From NCBI RefSeq assembly GCF_038500265.1, contig NZ_CP150637.1, positions 315,001 through 379,000 of the forward strand: a DNA stretch of 64,000 bases, written 5' to 3'. Of this stretch, positions 10,210 to 19,238 are shown in pieces. Made by a program: the position numbers and the translations under genes. Each line of letters starts with the position of its first letter. The stretch's first letter is position 1. Below the pieces are notes generated by a model, which saw only the letters and a list, made by a program, of their open reading frames with translations, made no database searches and had not been told where the DNA came from. Source of the stretch: Ignatzschineria larvae DSM 13226. GTDB taxonomy: Bacteria; Pseudomonadota; Gammaproteobacteria; Cardiobacteriales; Wohlfahrtiimonadaceae.

Positions 10210-10986
10210 GTGCAACTAATTGATTCCCATATTCATCTCAATTCCCCTCTGTATAAGAATTTATCAGAAGTGCTCTCAAAAGCACAATCGTTAGGTGTTA
10301 GTGGTTGGATTGTGCCAGGAACAGAGCTTGCGGATATTGAGATGCAGGTACTGCTTAAAGCAAGGTATCAAGGGATAGCGAATGGTTTCGGGGTGCATCC
10401 TTGGGAAGTATTAACTGTTTCTGATGGTTGGCAATCATTATTGGCCAATGCTTTGGCTCAACATCAAGCGATTGCGATTGGCGAGTGTGGGCTTGATTTT
10501 TCAACGGATGCACTTATTAGTCAAAAGGCTAGGCAATTGATGGTTTTTGAAGCGCAAGTTGAGTTAGCAGAATCATTGAATCTTCCGTTAATCATTCACT
10601 CTTATAAAGCGGTGGATCAGGTATTAAAGATTCTTCGGCGTTATCCTGCAGTGCGTGGCGTATTTCATAGCTTTAATGGGAGCTTACAGCAGCTCGAGCA
10701 GATTATCGATTTAGGGTATTATATTGGAATGGGTGGTGCGGTTACTTATCATCGAGCGAAACGGATGCAGCAAAATTTATTGCAGATTCCACTTTCTCGA
10801 TTACTACTTGAAACTGATGGTCCTTATCAAGTAGGTGCTTACCGCACAAAAGGAGAGATTCATTATCCTGAAGATCTCTATCAAATTGCCCAATCAATTG
10901 CACAACAAAGATCGCTCACGCTTGAAGATCTTGCTAAGATAACCACAGAGAATGTAGTTCAACTATTTAATTTGGAGCTGTCATGA
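10210..10986 (+). CDS. TatD-family metal-dependent DNase
   Basis: 258-aa TIM-barrel hydrolase of the TatD family. Metal ligands are visible: HIH at residues 7-9, a GECGLDF glutamate, IIHSYK, VFHSFNGS and ETDGP. Family members are 3'-5' exonucleases or deoxyribonucleases in DNA repair. GTG start at 10210, preceded by GAAGGA. It overlaps the next gene by 4 bp (ATGA), so the two are translationally coupled. It is divergent from canonical TatD, so I leave the paralogue name open. Confidence 0.88.
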   Translation: MQLIDSHIHLNSPLYKNLSEVLSKAQSLGVSGWIVPGTELADIEMQVLLKARYQGIANGFGVHPWEVLTVSDGWQSLLANALAQHQAIAIGECGLDFSTDALISQKARQLMVFEAQVELAESLNLPLIIHSYKAVDQVLKILRRYPAVRGVFHSFNGSLQQLEQIIDLGYYIGMGGAVTYHRAKRMQQNLLQIPLSRLLLETDGPYQVGAYRTKGEIHYPEDLYQIAQSIAQQRSLTLEDLAKITTENVVQLFNLELS

Positions 10987-12038
10987 CTATTAAAAAACCT
11001 GCAAAATTACCCCAATTACTCGGTATTGAGTATCCTATTGTGCAAGTACCGCTCTATCATGGGGATTCTACAGAATTAGTAGCCTCGATCTCTAATGAGG
11101 GTGGGCTTGGTATGATTGCAGGTGGATTGCTAACACCGGAAGCCTTGCAACATGAGATTGAAGCGGTGAGGGCATTAACGGAAAAGCCTTTTGGGGTGAA
11201 TCTGCTGATTGCGAATAAGCATGAACTTGCCGAATCTCGTTATCAAGCGGCGATTAAAGCGATTGAAGGTTTTGCGGGTGCGGCGCAACTTGAAGTGGAT
11301 GCGCTCAATACTGAGGCTTGGGAGCTATCTCCGATTGAGGATCTCATCGATATTTTGATTGAGATGGAAGTGGCTGTGGTAAGTTTCTCTTTTGGCATTC
11401 CTGATGAAACGAATATTGCACTTCTCAAAGATGCCGGCATTAAGATTATGGGGCATTCAACGCATATGGTTGAAGCGTTACTTTGGGAAGAGAGTGGTGT
11501 GGATATTCACTTATTGCAAGGGAGTGAATCAGGGGGAATGCGCGGTACTTTTATTGGTGATCCGCAGCAACATAGTTTCAGTGCTTCAACATTAGTGACA
11601 CAAGCGAATCAAGTGCTTGAGCAGCCTTTTATTGTGTCTGGTGGTGTATATAATAAATCTTCTTTCGCTTCGTTGATTATCCAAGGAGCGGATGGTGTTG
11701 GGATTGGTACAGCTTTTATGTTAACGCCGGAGAGTGGCTTAACAGAGATAGAGGCGGATAAGATCTTATCAGGTAATGAATATGATACGATCTTAACAGC
11801 CCATTGGACCGGGATTATGGGGCGCTGTTTTAGTAATCAAGGAGCACAAGTGCTCAATCGAGTGAAGAAAACCACATTACCATTTCCTGAGCAACTCTTT
11901 TTAATTCATGCCGCAACCATTGATGAGTTAGAGTCTGGTAGCGAAAGCGAAGAGTTTCAACCGATTTGGGCAAGCGTCAATGCGCCATTTTGCCAACGTC
12001 TATCGGTAGGTGCTTTAATGGCATCCTTAGTGAATTAG
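10983..12038 (+). CDS. Nitronate monooxygenase-family flavoprotein
   Basis: 351-aa FMN-binding TIM-barrel enzyme of the NMO / 2-nitropropane dioxygenase family (related to FabK). GGLGMIAGG near residue 40 and SEXGGXRGT-type SESGGMRGT near 184 bind FMN phosphate and substrate; GADGVGIGTAF follows near 239. It oxidises nitronates such as propionate-3-nitronate, or acts on an unknown substrate. It overlaps the TatD gene by 4 bp. The exact substrate cannot be read from sequence. Confidence 0.85.
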   Translation: MTIKKPAKLPQLLGIEYPIVQVPLYHGDSTELVASISNEGGLGMIAGGLLTPEALQHEIEAVRALTEKPFGVNLLIANKHELAESRYQAAIKAIEGFAGAAQLEVDALNTEAWELSPIEDLIDILIEMEVAVVSFSFGIPDETNIALLKDAGIKIMGHSTHMVEALLWEESGVDIHLLQGSESGGMRGTFIGDPQQHSFSASTLVTQANQVLEQPFIVSGGVYNKSSFASLIIQGADGVGIGTAFMLTPESGLTEIEADKILSGNEYDTILTAHWTGIMGRCFSNQGAQVLNRVKKTTLPFPEQLFLIHAATIDELESGSESEEFQPIWASVNAPFCQRLSVGALMASLVN

Positions 12039-12059
12039 GCGATATTTTATTTTATTAAT

Positions 12060-12425
12060 CTCAACTGCGGGTGCTGGGTTTTGCTGGAATTGCAAGCATT
12101 CTCTCCCGCCGTAAGAGATATTTTATTTGAAATACATAAGATAGCTTCTCGCATTGCCGGGTCGAATGATCCCGTTCTTCTTATAATCGCACACCGGCAG
12201 TTGTAGCATCATTTAATGCCGGATATTTTGATGGTTATTACTTGCTAGTTGGCTGATGATCTTATTTCGTTATAGGAGGCTTTGAGCTTCTCAACTGCGG
12301 GCGCGTGATTTTGCTGGAATTGCAAGCATTCCCTCCCGCCGTAAGAGATCTTTTATTTGAAATAAATAAGATAGCTTCTCACATTGCCGGCTCGTTCTTC
12401 TTATAATCGTATGCCGGCAAATTAG
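12060..12425. repeat. 230-bp tandem repeat, 1.6 copies (family A, inverted)
   Basis: Copies start at 12060 and 12290 (both CTCAACTGCGGG), period 230 bp. The unit is the reverse complement of the array at 2761-3284: bases 12276-12340 match the complement of 2875-2939 over the same 65-bp length with scattered substitutions. A second stretch (CGAATGATCCCGTTCTT with CCGGCAGTT downstream, in 12150-12205) matches the complement of about 3010-3060. It fills the gap between the NMO-like gene and nth (12039-12447). Confidence 0.88.
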
Positions 12426-12447
12426 TATATTTAAATACATTTAAAGA

Positions 12448-13278
12448 CTATTCTGTCTTTTCTAAAAATTGGCATTGGTCATATACCACGCAAGCGCCAC
12501 AGCGAGGTTTGCGGGCGACACAAGTATAGCGCCCATGAAGAATCAGCCAATGATGGGCATCTAATAGGAAAGGTTTAGGGATTCGTTTTAGCAATTCTTG
12601 TTCTACTTCTAGGACATCTTTGCCTGGCGCTAAACCGGTACGATTTGAGAGCCGAAAAATATGGGTATCTACTGCCATTGTAGGTTGCCTAAAAGCGGTA
12701 TTGAGAATAACATTGGCTGTTTTTCGCCCAACGCCAGGAAGGGCTTCGAGGGCTTCTCGAGTATCGGGTACTTCGTTGTTGTATTGCGTAGCTAAAATAT
12801 GGCAGGTCTGATAGAGATTTGCAGCCTTGCCATTATAGAGCCCTAAAGTTTTAATATAGTCTCGGATTTTCTCTTCCCCTAAGGCATACATCGTATCGGG
12901 CTTATTCGCAGCTTTAAAAAGATGAACGGTGGCTTTATTGACACCGACATCAGTGGATTGCGCTGACAGAAGTACGGCAACGAGTAATTCAAAGGTAGAA
13001 CTATAATTAAGCTCAGTCGTTGGATGGGGATTTTCCCGTTGTAAGATCGTGAAAAAGGCCTCAATTTCATCTTTTGTCATCAATCTTTGATAAAGTTTTT
13101 GAGCTGTGGATTTTTTTACTGGCCGTTTTTTAGCGATAGTTTTCTTTGCGGTAGACTTTTTAGCAGAATCACTTTTAGTCGAAGAGGCTTTTTTAGTAGA
13201 CCTTTTCGTTTTTGGGCTAGCTTCATTTTGAGTTGTTACTTTTTGAGTAGTCGATGACTTTTTTTCAGCGTCTGTCAT
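12448..13278 (-). CDS. nth: Endonuclease III with lysine-rich N-terminal tail
   Basis: 276-aa bifunctional DNA glycosylase/AP lyase that removes oxidised pyrimidines. The HhH-GPD core starts near residue 60: LPGVGRKTA contains catalytic Lys186, and VDTH contains Asp204. The [4Fe-4S] cysteines are 253, 260, 263 and 269. E. coli Nth has 211 aa; the extra 60 or so residues here are a Lys/Ser/Thr/Ala-rich tail with AKKT-type repeats, like bacterial histone H1-like tails. The rnfB-like gene lies 92 bp upstream. Confidence 0.96.
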   Translation of the reverse strand: MTDAEKKSSTTQKVTTQNEASPKTKRSTKKASSTKSDSAKKSTAKKTIAKKRPVKKSTAQKLYQRLMTKDEIEAFFTILQRENPHPTTELNYSSTFELLVAVLLSAQSTDVGVNKATVHLFKAANKPDTMYALGEEKIRDYIKTLGLYNGKAANLYQTCHILATQYNNEVPDTREALEALPGVGRKTANVILNTAFRQPTMAVDTHIFRLSNRTGLAPGKDVLEVEQELLKRIPKPFLLDAHHWLILHGRYTCVARKPRCGACVVYDQCQFLEKTE

Positions 13279-13370
13279 AAAAGAGTATCCGATTGTTGAA
13301 TGGTATGATTTATCTATGAGTGCTTTCTATTTTACAGTTTATTATTCACGAAAATTGATTGTTATGGATC

Positions 13371-14012
13371 TTAAGAACTTTTACTTTTAAATTCTTTGCG
13401 TGCCATTTGAATTAGATCGAGCATCTTGTTTTTAGATACTGGCTCAGCAAGCTTCTTCTCTTGCGGTGGCTGTGTATCAGTAATACTATTGCGAGCGGCT
13501 TCTCGTGCTTTTTTAGCATTAAAACGCCGGCGTGATTGCTCGGCACGTTGCTGTTCAAATTCAGTAAGCCCTATTTGATTTGCGGGAATAGTGACATTGA
13601 GCGGTTCAATGACAATACAGTTCAGTGGGCAAGGGGGGATGCAGAGTGCACACCCGGTGCATTCATCACGAATAACTGTATGCATTAATCGGCGCGCCCC
13701 CACGATAGCGTCCACCGGGCAGGCTAAAATACATTTCATACAACCAATGCAGTAATCTTCCTCAATTCGTACGACTTGTGGAGGGGTATATTCGCCGAGT
13801 GTTGTATCGAGGGGAATTTCCGGTTGATTGAGTAATTGACTCAGCGCACGAATCACTGCTTTACCGCCGGGAGGGCAGCGATTAATAGGGGCATTCTCAG
13901 TAATAATTGCGCTAGCATAAGCGTAGCAACCCTCATAGTCACACTGCTCACACTGTGTTTGTGGCAGAAGCTGATCTACTAACGCGATCTCTGTTTCAGT
14001 ACTATTGGCCAT
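13371..14012 (-). CDS. RnfB-like iron-sulfur protein
   Basis: 213 aa. Order: a 4Fe-4S domain with Cys21, 24, 29 and 46, then two ferredoxin-type 4Fe-4S motifs with Cys88/91/94/98 and Cys118/121/124/128, then a basic hydrophilic tail. This is the RnfB/RsxB layout, but the usual N-terminal membrane helix is absent and no other rnf gene is nearby, so it is probably a soluble electron carrier. Position next to nth echoes the E. coli rnf-nth order and may be a relic of it. Confidence 0.85.
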   Translation of the reverse strand: MANSTETEIALVDQLLPQTQCEQCDYEGCYAYASAIITENAPINRCPPGGKAVIRALSQLLNQPEIPLDTTLGEYTPPQVVRIEEDYCIGCMKCILACPVDAIVGARRLMHTVIRDECTGCALCIPPCPLNCIVIEPLNVTIPANQIGLTEFEQQRAEQSRRRFNAKKAREAARNSITDTQPPQEKKLAEPVSKNKMLDLIQMARKEFKSKSS

Positions 14013-14475
14013 ATATCTCTATTGAATATTGTAATGGATATCCGATTGTTGCAAGGAGATGATTTCTCAGCTTTGATCGTAAGGACAATTCACATAATGG
14101 TGAATTGATTTAAACTCAAGATTATACCTTATTGCTTGGGATCTTGCTTCTATCGATCTTGTCGGTTTTATGATTCTTAATTGTAGACAATCAAAAAGGT
14201 TTTTATCAATATCTTAGAAAAAGCAGAAAAATCAGAAAAAACATTATAAAAGTGTAGATTTTGCGTACAATAGCGCAATGCTTGCTATGATTAAGAGAAT
14301 CTGATGATCCATTAATATGAAATATGAAATGAGAAATATGGAATTAGAGATATCTTGTAGCAGATTTGAATCGTATATTTTATAGAGAGGAAATGTAGTG
14401 AGGATTTATCGTCAGTGATAATCAAACTATGTGGATCTCACCCTATCAATCTTATAAGCCCCATTAGGAGTTTAC
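14013..14475. other. Divergent intergenic region, no gene
   Basis: 463 bp between the rnfB-like gene (minus) and the AI-2E-family gene (plus). It holds a perfect 8-bp inverted repeat, CAATTCAC-N6-GTGAATTG at 14086-14107, which could be an operator. TACAAT near 14267 is a possible -10, and A-rich tracts lie around 14210-14245. No supported small ORF. Confidence 0.5.
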
Positions 14476-15552
14476 ATGTTATTTGATCGTGTTAACCGAT
14501 TAATCTTTTTCTGGTTAGGGGTTATTCTAACCGTCTATCTTATTCATCGGCTCTCTTCGGTTTTAATCCCTTTTCTAGTCGCTTTTGGTTTAGCCTATTT
14601 AGGGAATCCTTTGGTTTTAAAAATTGAATCGAAGCGTATCTCTCGAGTTTGGGCGGTGAGTATTGTTTTCGTTGGGTTATTTTTACTGCTATTGCTCATT
14701 TTACTGGTCGTTATTCCACAGGTCATTAATCAGATTTTAGTCTTCTTAGATAAAATTCCGACTTACTATCTTTGGCTTCAAGATAATGTCTTCCCCCGTC
14801 TAGAACATTATCTCTCACTTGAGAGCCTTGAGATGAATAAGGCCTCTGTACAGCGTGCTTTAAGTAAATCTCTGAATATTTTAGGAGAGATTACTTCGCG
14901 ATTAGCCCCCTCTATTAGTGGCTTGATCTTGAGTCTCATCGGATTTATCGCAAGTTTAGTCTTGATACCGATGATTACTTTCTACTTAATGCGCGATTGG
15001 ATGACGATTACGGAGAAGATGGAAACCTTAATTCCGCGTTCTATCTTTCCACAAACGATGGATTTCCTACATGAAGCGAACTTTATGCTCAGTAGCTTCC
15101 TGCGTGGACAATTAACCGTCATGTTCTGTTTGGCCTGTATTTATGGTATTGGTTTGAGCTTAATTGGCGTGGAATATAGCTTAGTCATAGGCTTAATTGC
15201 CGGTTTAATTAGTTTTATCCCTTACTTTGGCGCCACATCAGGCGTGATTATGGGCTTATTAGTGGCTTGGTTCCAATATGGAACATTAACGCATTTGATC
15301 CTCGTCGGTGTTGTCTTCGGTATTGGGCAATTGATGGAGAGCTTTGTTTTAACACCGATTTTGATTGGCGATAAACTAGGGATGCATCCGATTGCTGTAG
15401 TTTTTGCTTTAATGGTCGGCGGAAGCCTATTTGGCTTTGTAGGAATTCTGTTAGCGCTTCCTGTCTGCGCTGTCTTGATGGTTGCGCTTCGTCGTTTATA
15501 TCATTGGTATCTTAATAGTGATTTCTATAAAGGAAAGCGGCAAGTATCGTAA
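14476..15552 (+). CDS. AI-2E-family (PerM-like) membrane protein
   Basis: 358-aa polytopic inner-membrane protein of the AI-2E transporter superfamily. About eight hydrophobic segments: two near the N-terminus, one at about 60-85, a long cytoplasmic loop, then 145-170 and 210-345. Members include TqsA (autoinducer-2 export), YdiK and Na+/H+ antiporter-like proteins, so substrate is unknown. ATG at 14476 follows TAGGAG. It is monocistronic. Confidence 0.86.
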   Translation: MLFDRVNRLIFFWLGVILTVYLIHRLSSVLIPFLVAFGLAYLGNPLVLKIESKRISRVWAVSIVFVGLFLLLLLILLVVIPQVINQILVFLDKIPTYYLWLQDNVFPRLEHYLSLESLEMNKASVQRALSKSLNILGEITSRLAPSISGLILSLIGFIASLVLIPMITFYLMRDWMTITEKMETLIPRSIFPQTMDFLHEANFMLSSFLRGQLTVMFCLACIYGIGLSLIGVEYSLVIGLIAGLISFIPYFGATSGVIMGLLVAWFQYGTLTHLILVGVVFGIGQLMESFVLTPILIGDKLGMHPIAVVFALMVGGSLFGFVGILLALPVCAVLMVALRRLYHWYLNSDFYKGKRQVS

Positions 15553-15611
15553 TAAAGGGATATGTCATACCGTAATATTAATAACGATATACGGATCGGA
15601 AGAAAGGGCGC

Positions 15612-16265
15612 TTAGCAGCGTCCTTTTTCTTTACTTACGCGAAAGTAACCATAAACATTAATAATCCATTCTGTATCTGTTTGGATTTCTTGATTATTAG
15701 AGTGATCTGAAGTGTTGGAACTATTTGAGATCTTAGCCGGTTGAGGGCAGAGTTTGATTCGACCATTCGGAAGTGATCGACCCATACCATAAGCGTATTC
15801 TCGCCTAGGGGCAATATTAATACCGCCGGCAATATTCACCGTGCTTTTAAGGATAAAATAGGGGGCAAGTTCATTAGGATTGACGGAGTGAATGATTGTG
15901 TCAGATGTGGGTATAAAGTTGGCCGTATCATCATAAAAGAGAATCCAGCCGAGCCAAGTTTCTGTTTGCGGACTCACACATTGATAGCCATTTTCAGTGC
16001 CACAGAGGGAGATAGGACGATGCTCTATAGAAGCAAGGCTTTTCGCTAACTGCAGATCTTGTGTCAGTAGGAATTGTAGCTTTTCAGCTTGCAGCGTGAT
16101 TTTGAGATTGTGATACAGAGGCGTGGCAAATAGGGCAATCAAAGCGATTAACAGTAAGGTGATCAAACTCTCAATGAGTGAGATCCCTCGCTCGGAAGCG
16201 GTTTGGGAGATACTTGATACATTTTTGTTCCGGCACTGATGCACTTGAATGATCCTATTTGCCAC
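15612..16265 (-). CDS. GspH/FimT-family type IV pseudopilin
   Basis: 217-aa minor pseudopilin. A 27-residue basic leader ends in Gly27; prepilin peptidase would cut before Ile28 in G-ISLIES, leaving the conserved Glu at +5, followed by a hydrophobic helix (28-50). The rest is a FimT/GspH-like globular domain with possible disulfide cysteines. Start is GTG at 16265 with no clear ribosome-binding site. comEA lies 126 bp upstream, suggesting a joint role in DNA uptake through a type IV pilus, although FimT also serves piliation. Confidence 0.82.
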   Translation of the reverse strand: MANRIIQVHQCRNKNVSSISQTASERGISLIESLITLLLIALIALFATPLYHNLKITLQAEKLQFLLTQDLQLAKSLASIEHRPISLCGTENGYQCVSPQTETWLGWILFYDDTANFIPTSDTIIHSVNPNELAPYFILKSTVNIAGGINIAPRREYAYGMGRSLPNGRIKLCPQPAKISNSSNTSDHSNNQEIQTDTEWIINVYGYFRVSKEKGRC

Positions 16266-16391
16266 GATCTAAGAGAGGAGAGTATGAGAAGGGGGGATAT
16301 ATGCAGAGATAATAGTTCTTTGATACATTTTTATTACTGAATATTCCCGTTTCTTACTACCTCTCTATTGATTCTCTCTTGCGAGATAACT

Positions 16392-16766
16392 TTATTTTGT
16401 GCTTTCTACCGGAACCGTAACCTCTTCGACTTCAAGAAAGAGGAGGTTATCGCGGTTTTTCTCTAACGTTTTAGCACCAATGCCTTTGACAGAGAGTAGA
16501 TCTTCAGCGACTTTAAAAGGACCATTTTGCTCTCGATACTCAACAATTGCACCGGCTTTGACAGGACCTACATCCACTAAATTTTCCATAATGGTAGGGA
16601 GGTCTGCGGTATTGATATTAATCGGTGCTGCGAATGTTAATGTGCTTAAGGTTAAGGAACCAAGTGCTAGAGCGCCGATTGTGAATTTTACCAAGGCAGC
16701 TTTGATTGTTTTTACACGGTTAGTAATTGCTGTAGTAGTGATAGTTTTTGTAGTAGACATAGTCAT
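16392..16766 (-). CDS. comEA: ComEA-family helix-hairpin-helix DNA-binding protein
   Basis: 124 aa from the ATG at 16766, which has a GAGG site 6 nt upstream; an ATG at 16778 is the longer alternative. A basic N-terminus and one hydrophobic segment form a signal peptide; the mature part begins near INTADL and carries a double helix-hairpin-helix (ENLVDVGPVKAGAIV, then LLSVKGIGAKTLE). It would bind incoming double-stranded DNA in the periplasm during natural transformation. A short acidic tail follows. Confidence 0.88.
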   Translation of the reverse strand: MTMSTTKTITTTAITNRVKTIKAALVKFTIGALALGSLTLSTLTFAAPININTADLPTIMENLVDVGPVKAGAIVEYREQNGPFKVAEDLLSVKGIGAKTLEKNRDNLLFLEVEEVTVPVESTK

Positions 16767-16913
16767 AACAAACCTCATATTGATTAAAAATATCGAATAT
16801 AGAAAAGAAGGTCACACGTTAAAATTCGTGTATCCCTTCGGCTAGGTGTTATAACTGTAGGCAACCATTTTTTATTTAGGGGAAAATGGTAGCAATTATT
16901 GCAGAAATTATTT

Positions 16914-17699
16914 TTAGGTGGCTTTTAATGAAATCATGATTTCAGCATATGCCTCATCTTGCTCAATAATAATAGATTGTTGTTTCGCTAACTCTAAGAG
17001 CGATAAGAAAGAGATAGTAATGCCGTAGCGTCCTTCGTGAGGATGAAAGAGCTCAGAGAATGCTATCGGTTTTTCGACTGATAAGTGTGTGATAATCTCC
17101 GCCATACGATCTGTAATAGAGATCTTTTCAGAGGCAACTTGATGTCTTTCTCGTAGCGCCGCTCGCGCAAGGAGCTTTTGTAATGCGGCAACAAGTTGTG
17201 ATAATTCAACCGTAGGCGGTTCAGGTGTGATCTTAATGTCAGGTGTTCCTGGTGCAATCGGGAAAGTATCTCGATAGAAGAGAGGGCTTTTAGAGAGGGC
17301 AATAGCCACCTCTTTATATTGAGCATAGATCTGTAACCTGCGAATAAGTTCTTGGCGAGGATCAAGTTCCTCTTCATCAGGGTTGTCGGACTCTGGCATC
17401 GGCAGAAGAATGCGGGATTTAATCTCGGCAAGCCAAGCCGCCATTACAAGATATTCAGAGGCCAATTCAAAGCGCTCTTCCTCAAGATGGGTAATATACG
17501 CCATATATTGTGTTGTAATTTCGCGAATGGGAATATCGAGAATATCGAAGTTATTTTTACGAATGAGATGTAAGAGAAGATCAAGTGGTCCCTCAAACTC
17601 TTCTAACCAAATTTCAAAGGCATCGGGTGGAATAAAGAGATCTAAAGGCAGCTGTAGTTGCTCACCTTTAAAGAGAATGGTGCTATCCGTCTCACTCAT
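16914..17699 (-). CDS. scpA: Segregation and condensation protein A
   Basis: 261-aa kleisin-like subunit of the SMC-ScpA-ScpB condensin. The N-terminus has FEGPLDLLLHLIRKN (about 34-48), the diagnostic ScpA motif, followed by SRILLPMP and a C-terminal winged helix. ATG at 17699 follows GGGAG. scpB, often adjacent, is not in the window. Three 14-bp direct repeats lie just upstream. An SMC partner (rather than MukBEF) is therefore expected elsewhere in the genome. Confidence 0.95.
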   Translation of the reverse strand: MSETDSTILFKGEQLQLPLDLFIPPDAFEIWLEEFEGPLDLLLHLIRKNNFDILDIPIREITTQYMAYITHLEEERFELASEYLVMAAWLAEIKSRILLPMPESDNPDEEELDPRQELIRRLQIYAQYKEVAIALSKSPLFYRDTFPIAPGTPDIKITPEPPTVELSQLVAALQKLLARAALRERHQVASEKISITDRMAEIITHLSVEKPIAFSELFHPHEGRYGITISFLSLLELAKQQSIIIEQDEAYAEIMISLKAT

Positions 17700-17761
17700 A
17701 TATTCAAATCTCCCGATATTTATGGTTTATTCAATTAATCAACAATCAATAACAAATAATG

Positions 17762-17803
17762 AAGAACAAGTAGTTAAGAACAAGTAATTAAGAACAAAGA
17801 ATA
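17762..17803. repeat. Three 14-bp direct repeats before scpA
   Basis: AAGAACAAGTAGTT, AAGAACAAGTAATT and AAGAACAAAGAATA in tandem, 63-104 bp upstream of the scpA ATG, between scpA and trpS. Similar purine-rich 14-15-bp triplets occur at 29675 and 38254. Confidence 0.8.
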
Positions 17804-17900
17804 AATTACAAGTAACAATCTCTGTGCGATCGTTACCTGCTTTTTATTATTTGTTTTCTAATGTTCGCCTGCTAGATTTATTAATTGCGCAATTACTCAA

Positions 17901-18908
17901 TTAGATAAAGTTGCGCAAACCTACGGCATCTTTGAGTTTACGTAGCATTTCTCTGGCTGGAATACGGGCTTTTTCTGCGCCATGTTGCAGTGTTTCTTCA
18001 ATCTGTTTGGGATTTTCCATAAGGGCGTAATATTTTTCGCGTGCTTCTTTGAGTTCATCATTGATGAGATTAAAGAGCATTTTTTTCGCCTCGCCCCAAC
18101 CAATCCCATCTAAGAATGCTTGACGATACTCAGCTGTTTGCGCTTCCGTTGCAAAGGCTTTATAGATTTCAAAGAGATGCGCATCATCAGGATCTTTGGG
18201 AACTCCTGGTTCAAGAGAGTTAGTGACGATGCGGTTGATTGATTTTTGCAGCTGTTTTTCAGGTAAGAAGAGCGGGATTGTATTGTTATAAGATTTACTC
18301 ATCTTCCGGCCATCAAGTCCTGGAAGAATCGCTGTCTCATCATCAATCACTTCTTGAGGCATCACGAAGAATTCTTGACCATAGATATGATTAAAGCGCT
18401 GCGCAATTTCCCGAGCGATCTCCACATGCTGACGCTGATCGCTACCAACGGGGACTAAATCTGCGTTAAAAGTGAGGATATCGGCGGCCATTAACACAGG
18501 ATAAGAGAAGAGCCCCATTGTGATCCCTTTATCAGGATCATTCCCGGCGGCCATATTGTCATCCACTGCTGCTTTATAAGCATGAGCCCGATTCATTGTT
18601 CCCTTTGCGGTGACACAATTGAGAAGCCACGTGATTTGTGGAATCTCTTCAATATCCGATTGACGATAGAAGACTGCTTTATCCGTATCAAGACCAAGTG
18701 CCATCCAAGTGGCGGCGATCTCTAGGCGTGAACGATTCACTAATTCAGGATCTTGGCATTTAATTAACGAATGAAGATCCGCTAGGAAGAAGAAGGCTTG
18801 ATCATGGGTTTTGCTTAGCTCAATGGCAGGGCGGATAGCGCCGGCGTAATTTCCAAGATGTGGTGTGCCTGTTGTACTAATACCTGTTAAAACCTTCTTC
18901 TGTGTCAT
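17901..18908 (-). CDS. trpS: Tryptophanyl-tRNA synthetase
   Basis: 335-aa class I aminoacyl-tRNA synthetase that charges tRNA-Trp. The HIGH-equivalent is TGTPHLGNY (13-21) and the KMSKS loop is GRKMSKSYNN near residue 200. Length fits bacterial TrpS. ATG at 18908 follows AGAGGA. trpS-scpA is a common neighbour pair. Confidence 0.98.
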   Translation of the reverse strand: MTQKKVLTGISTTGTPHLGNYAGAIRPAIELSKTHDQAFFFLADLHSLIKCQDPELVNRSRLEIAATWMALGLDTDKAVFYRQSDIEEIPQITWLLNCVTAKGTMNRAHAYKAAVDDNMAAGNDPDKGITMGLFSYPVLMAADILTFNADLVPVGSDQRQHVEIAREIAQRFNHIYGQEFFVMPQEVIDDETAILPGLDGRKMSKSYNNTIPLFLPEKQLQKSINRIVTNSLEPGVPKDPDDAHLFEIYKAFATEAQTAEYRQAFLDGIGWGEAKKMLFNLINDELKEAREKYYALMENPKQIEETLQHGAEKARIPAREMLRKLKDAVGLRNFI

Positions 18909-19238
18909 GTCTAATCCTCTATTGAGTCGCCTAACGTCGGCGCATCATTAATAAATATATAAATTTGAATTATTTGAATTACAAACTCACACTCAGTGAG
19001 TGGTATAAATCTGTTTGATCGCTACATGCGTTTTATTCATTGTATCCGTTGAGTATTCGTTGATGCATCCTATTGAGCATCTAGCTGAATATCTGGTAAT
19101 GGATGATTTTACCCATAGGCTATTGTAAGGGAATTGCACGATTTTATTAAGTATTTGCTTGAATCTCTTTAATGCAATACTTGTTTGCTGATCATTGTCG
19201 CGTTGTTGGTAATTTATTACTTAGTTTCTGTGATCCTG
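18909..19238. other. Intergenic region, no gene seen
   Basis: 330 bp between truA and trpS, both on the minus strand. Apart from a short palindrome (ACTCAC-ACTCA-GTGAGT near 18987) I see no structure, tRNA or supported small ORF. It presumably holds the trpS promoter. Confidence 0.4.

Noticed and set aside
16399-16845. 148-codon ORF antisense to comEA
   Set aside because: Shadow of comEA; comEA has the recognisable helix-hairpin-helix and signal peptide.
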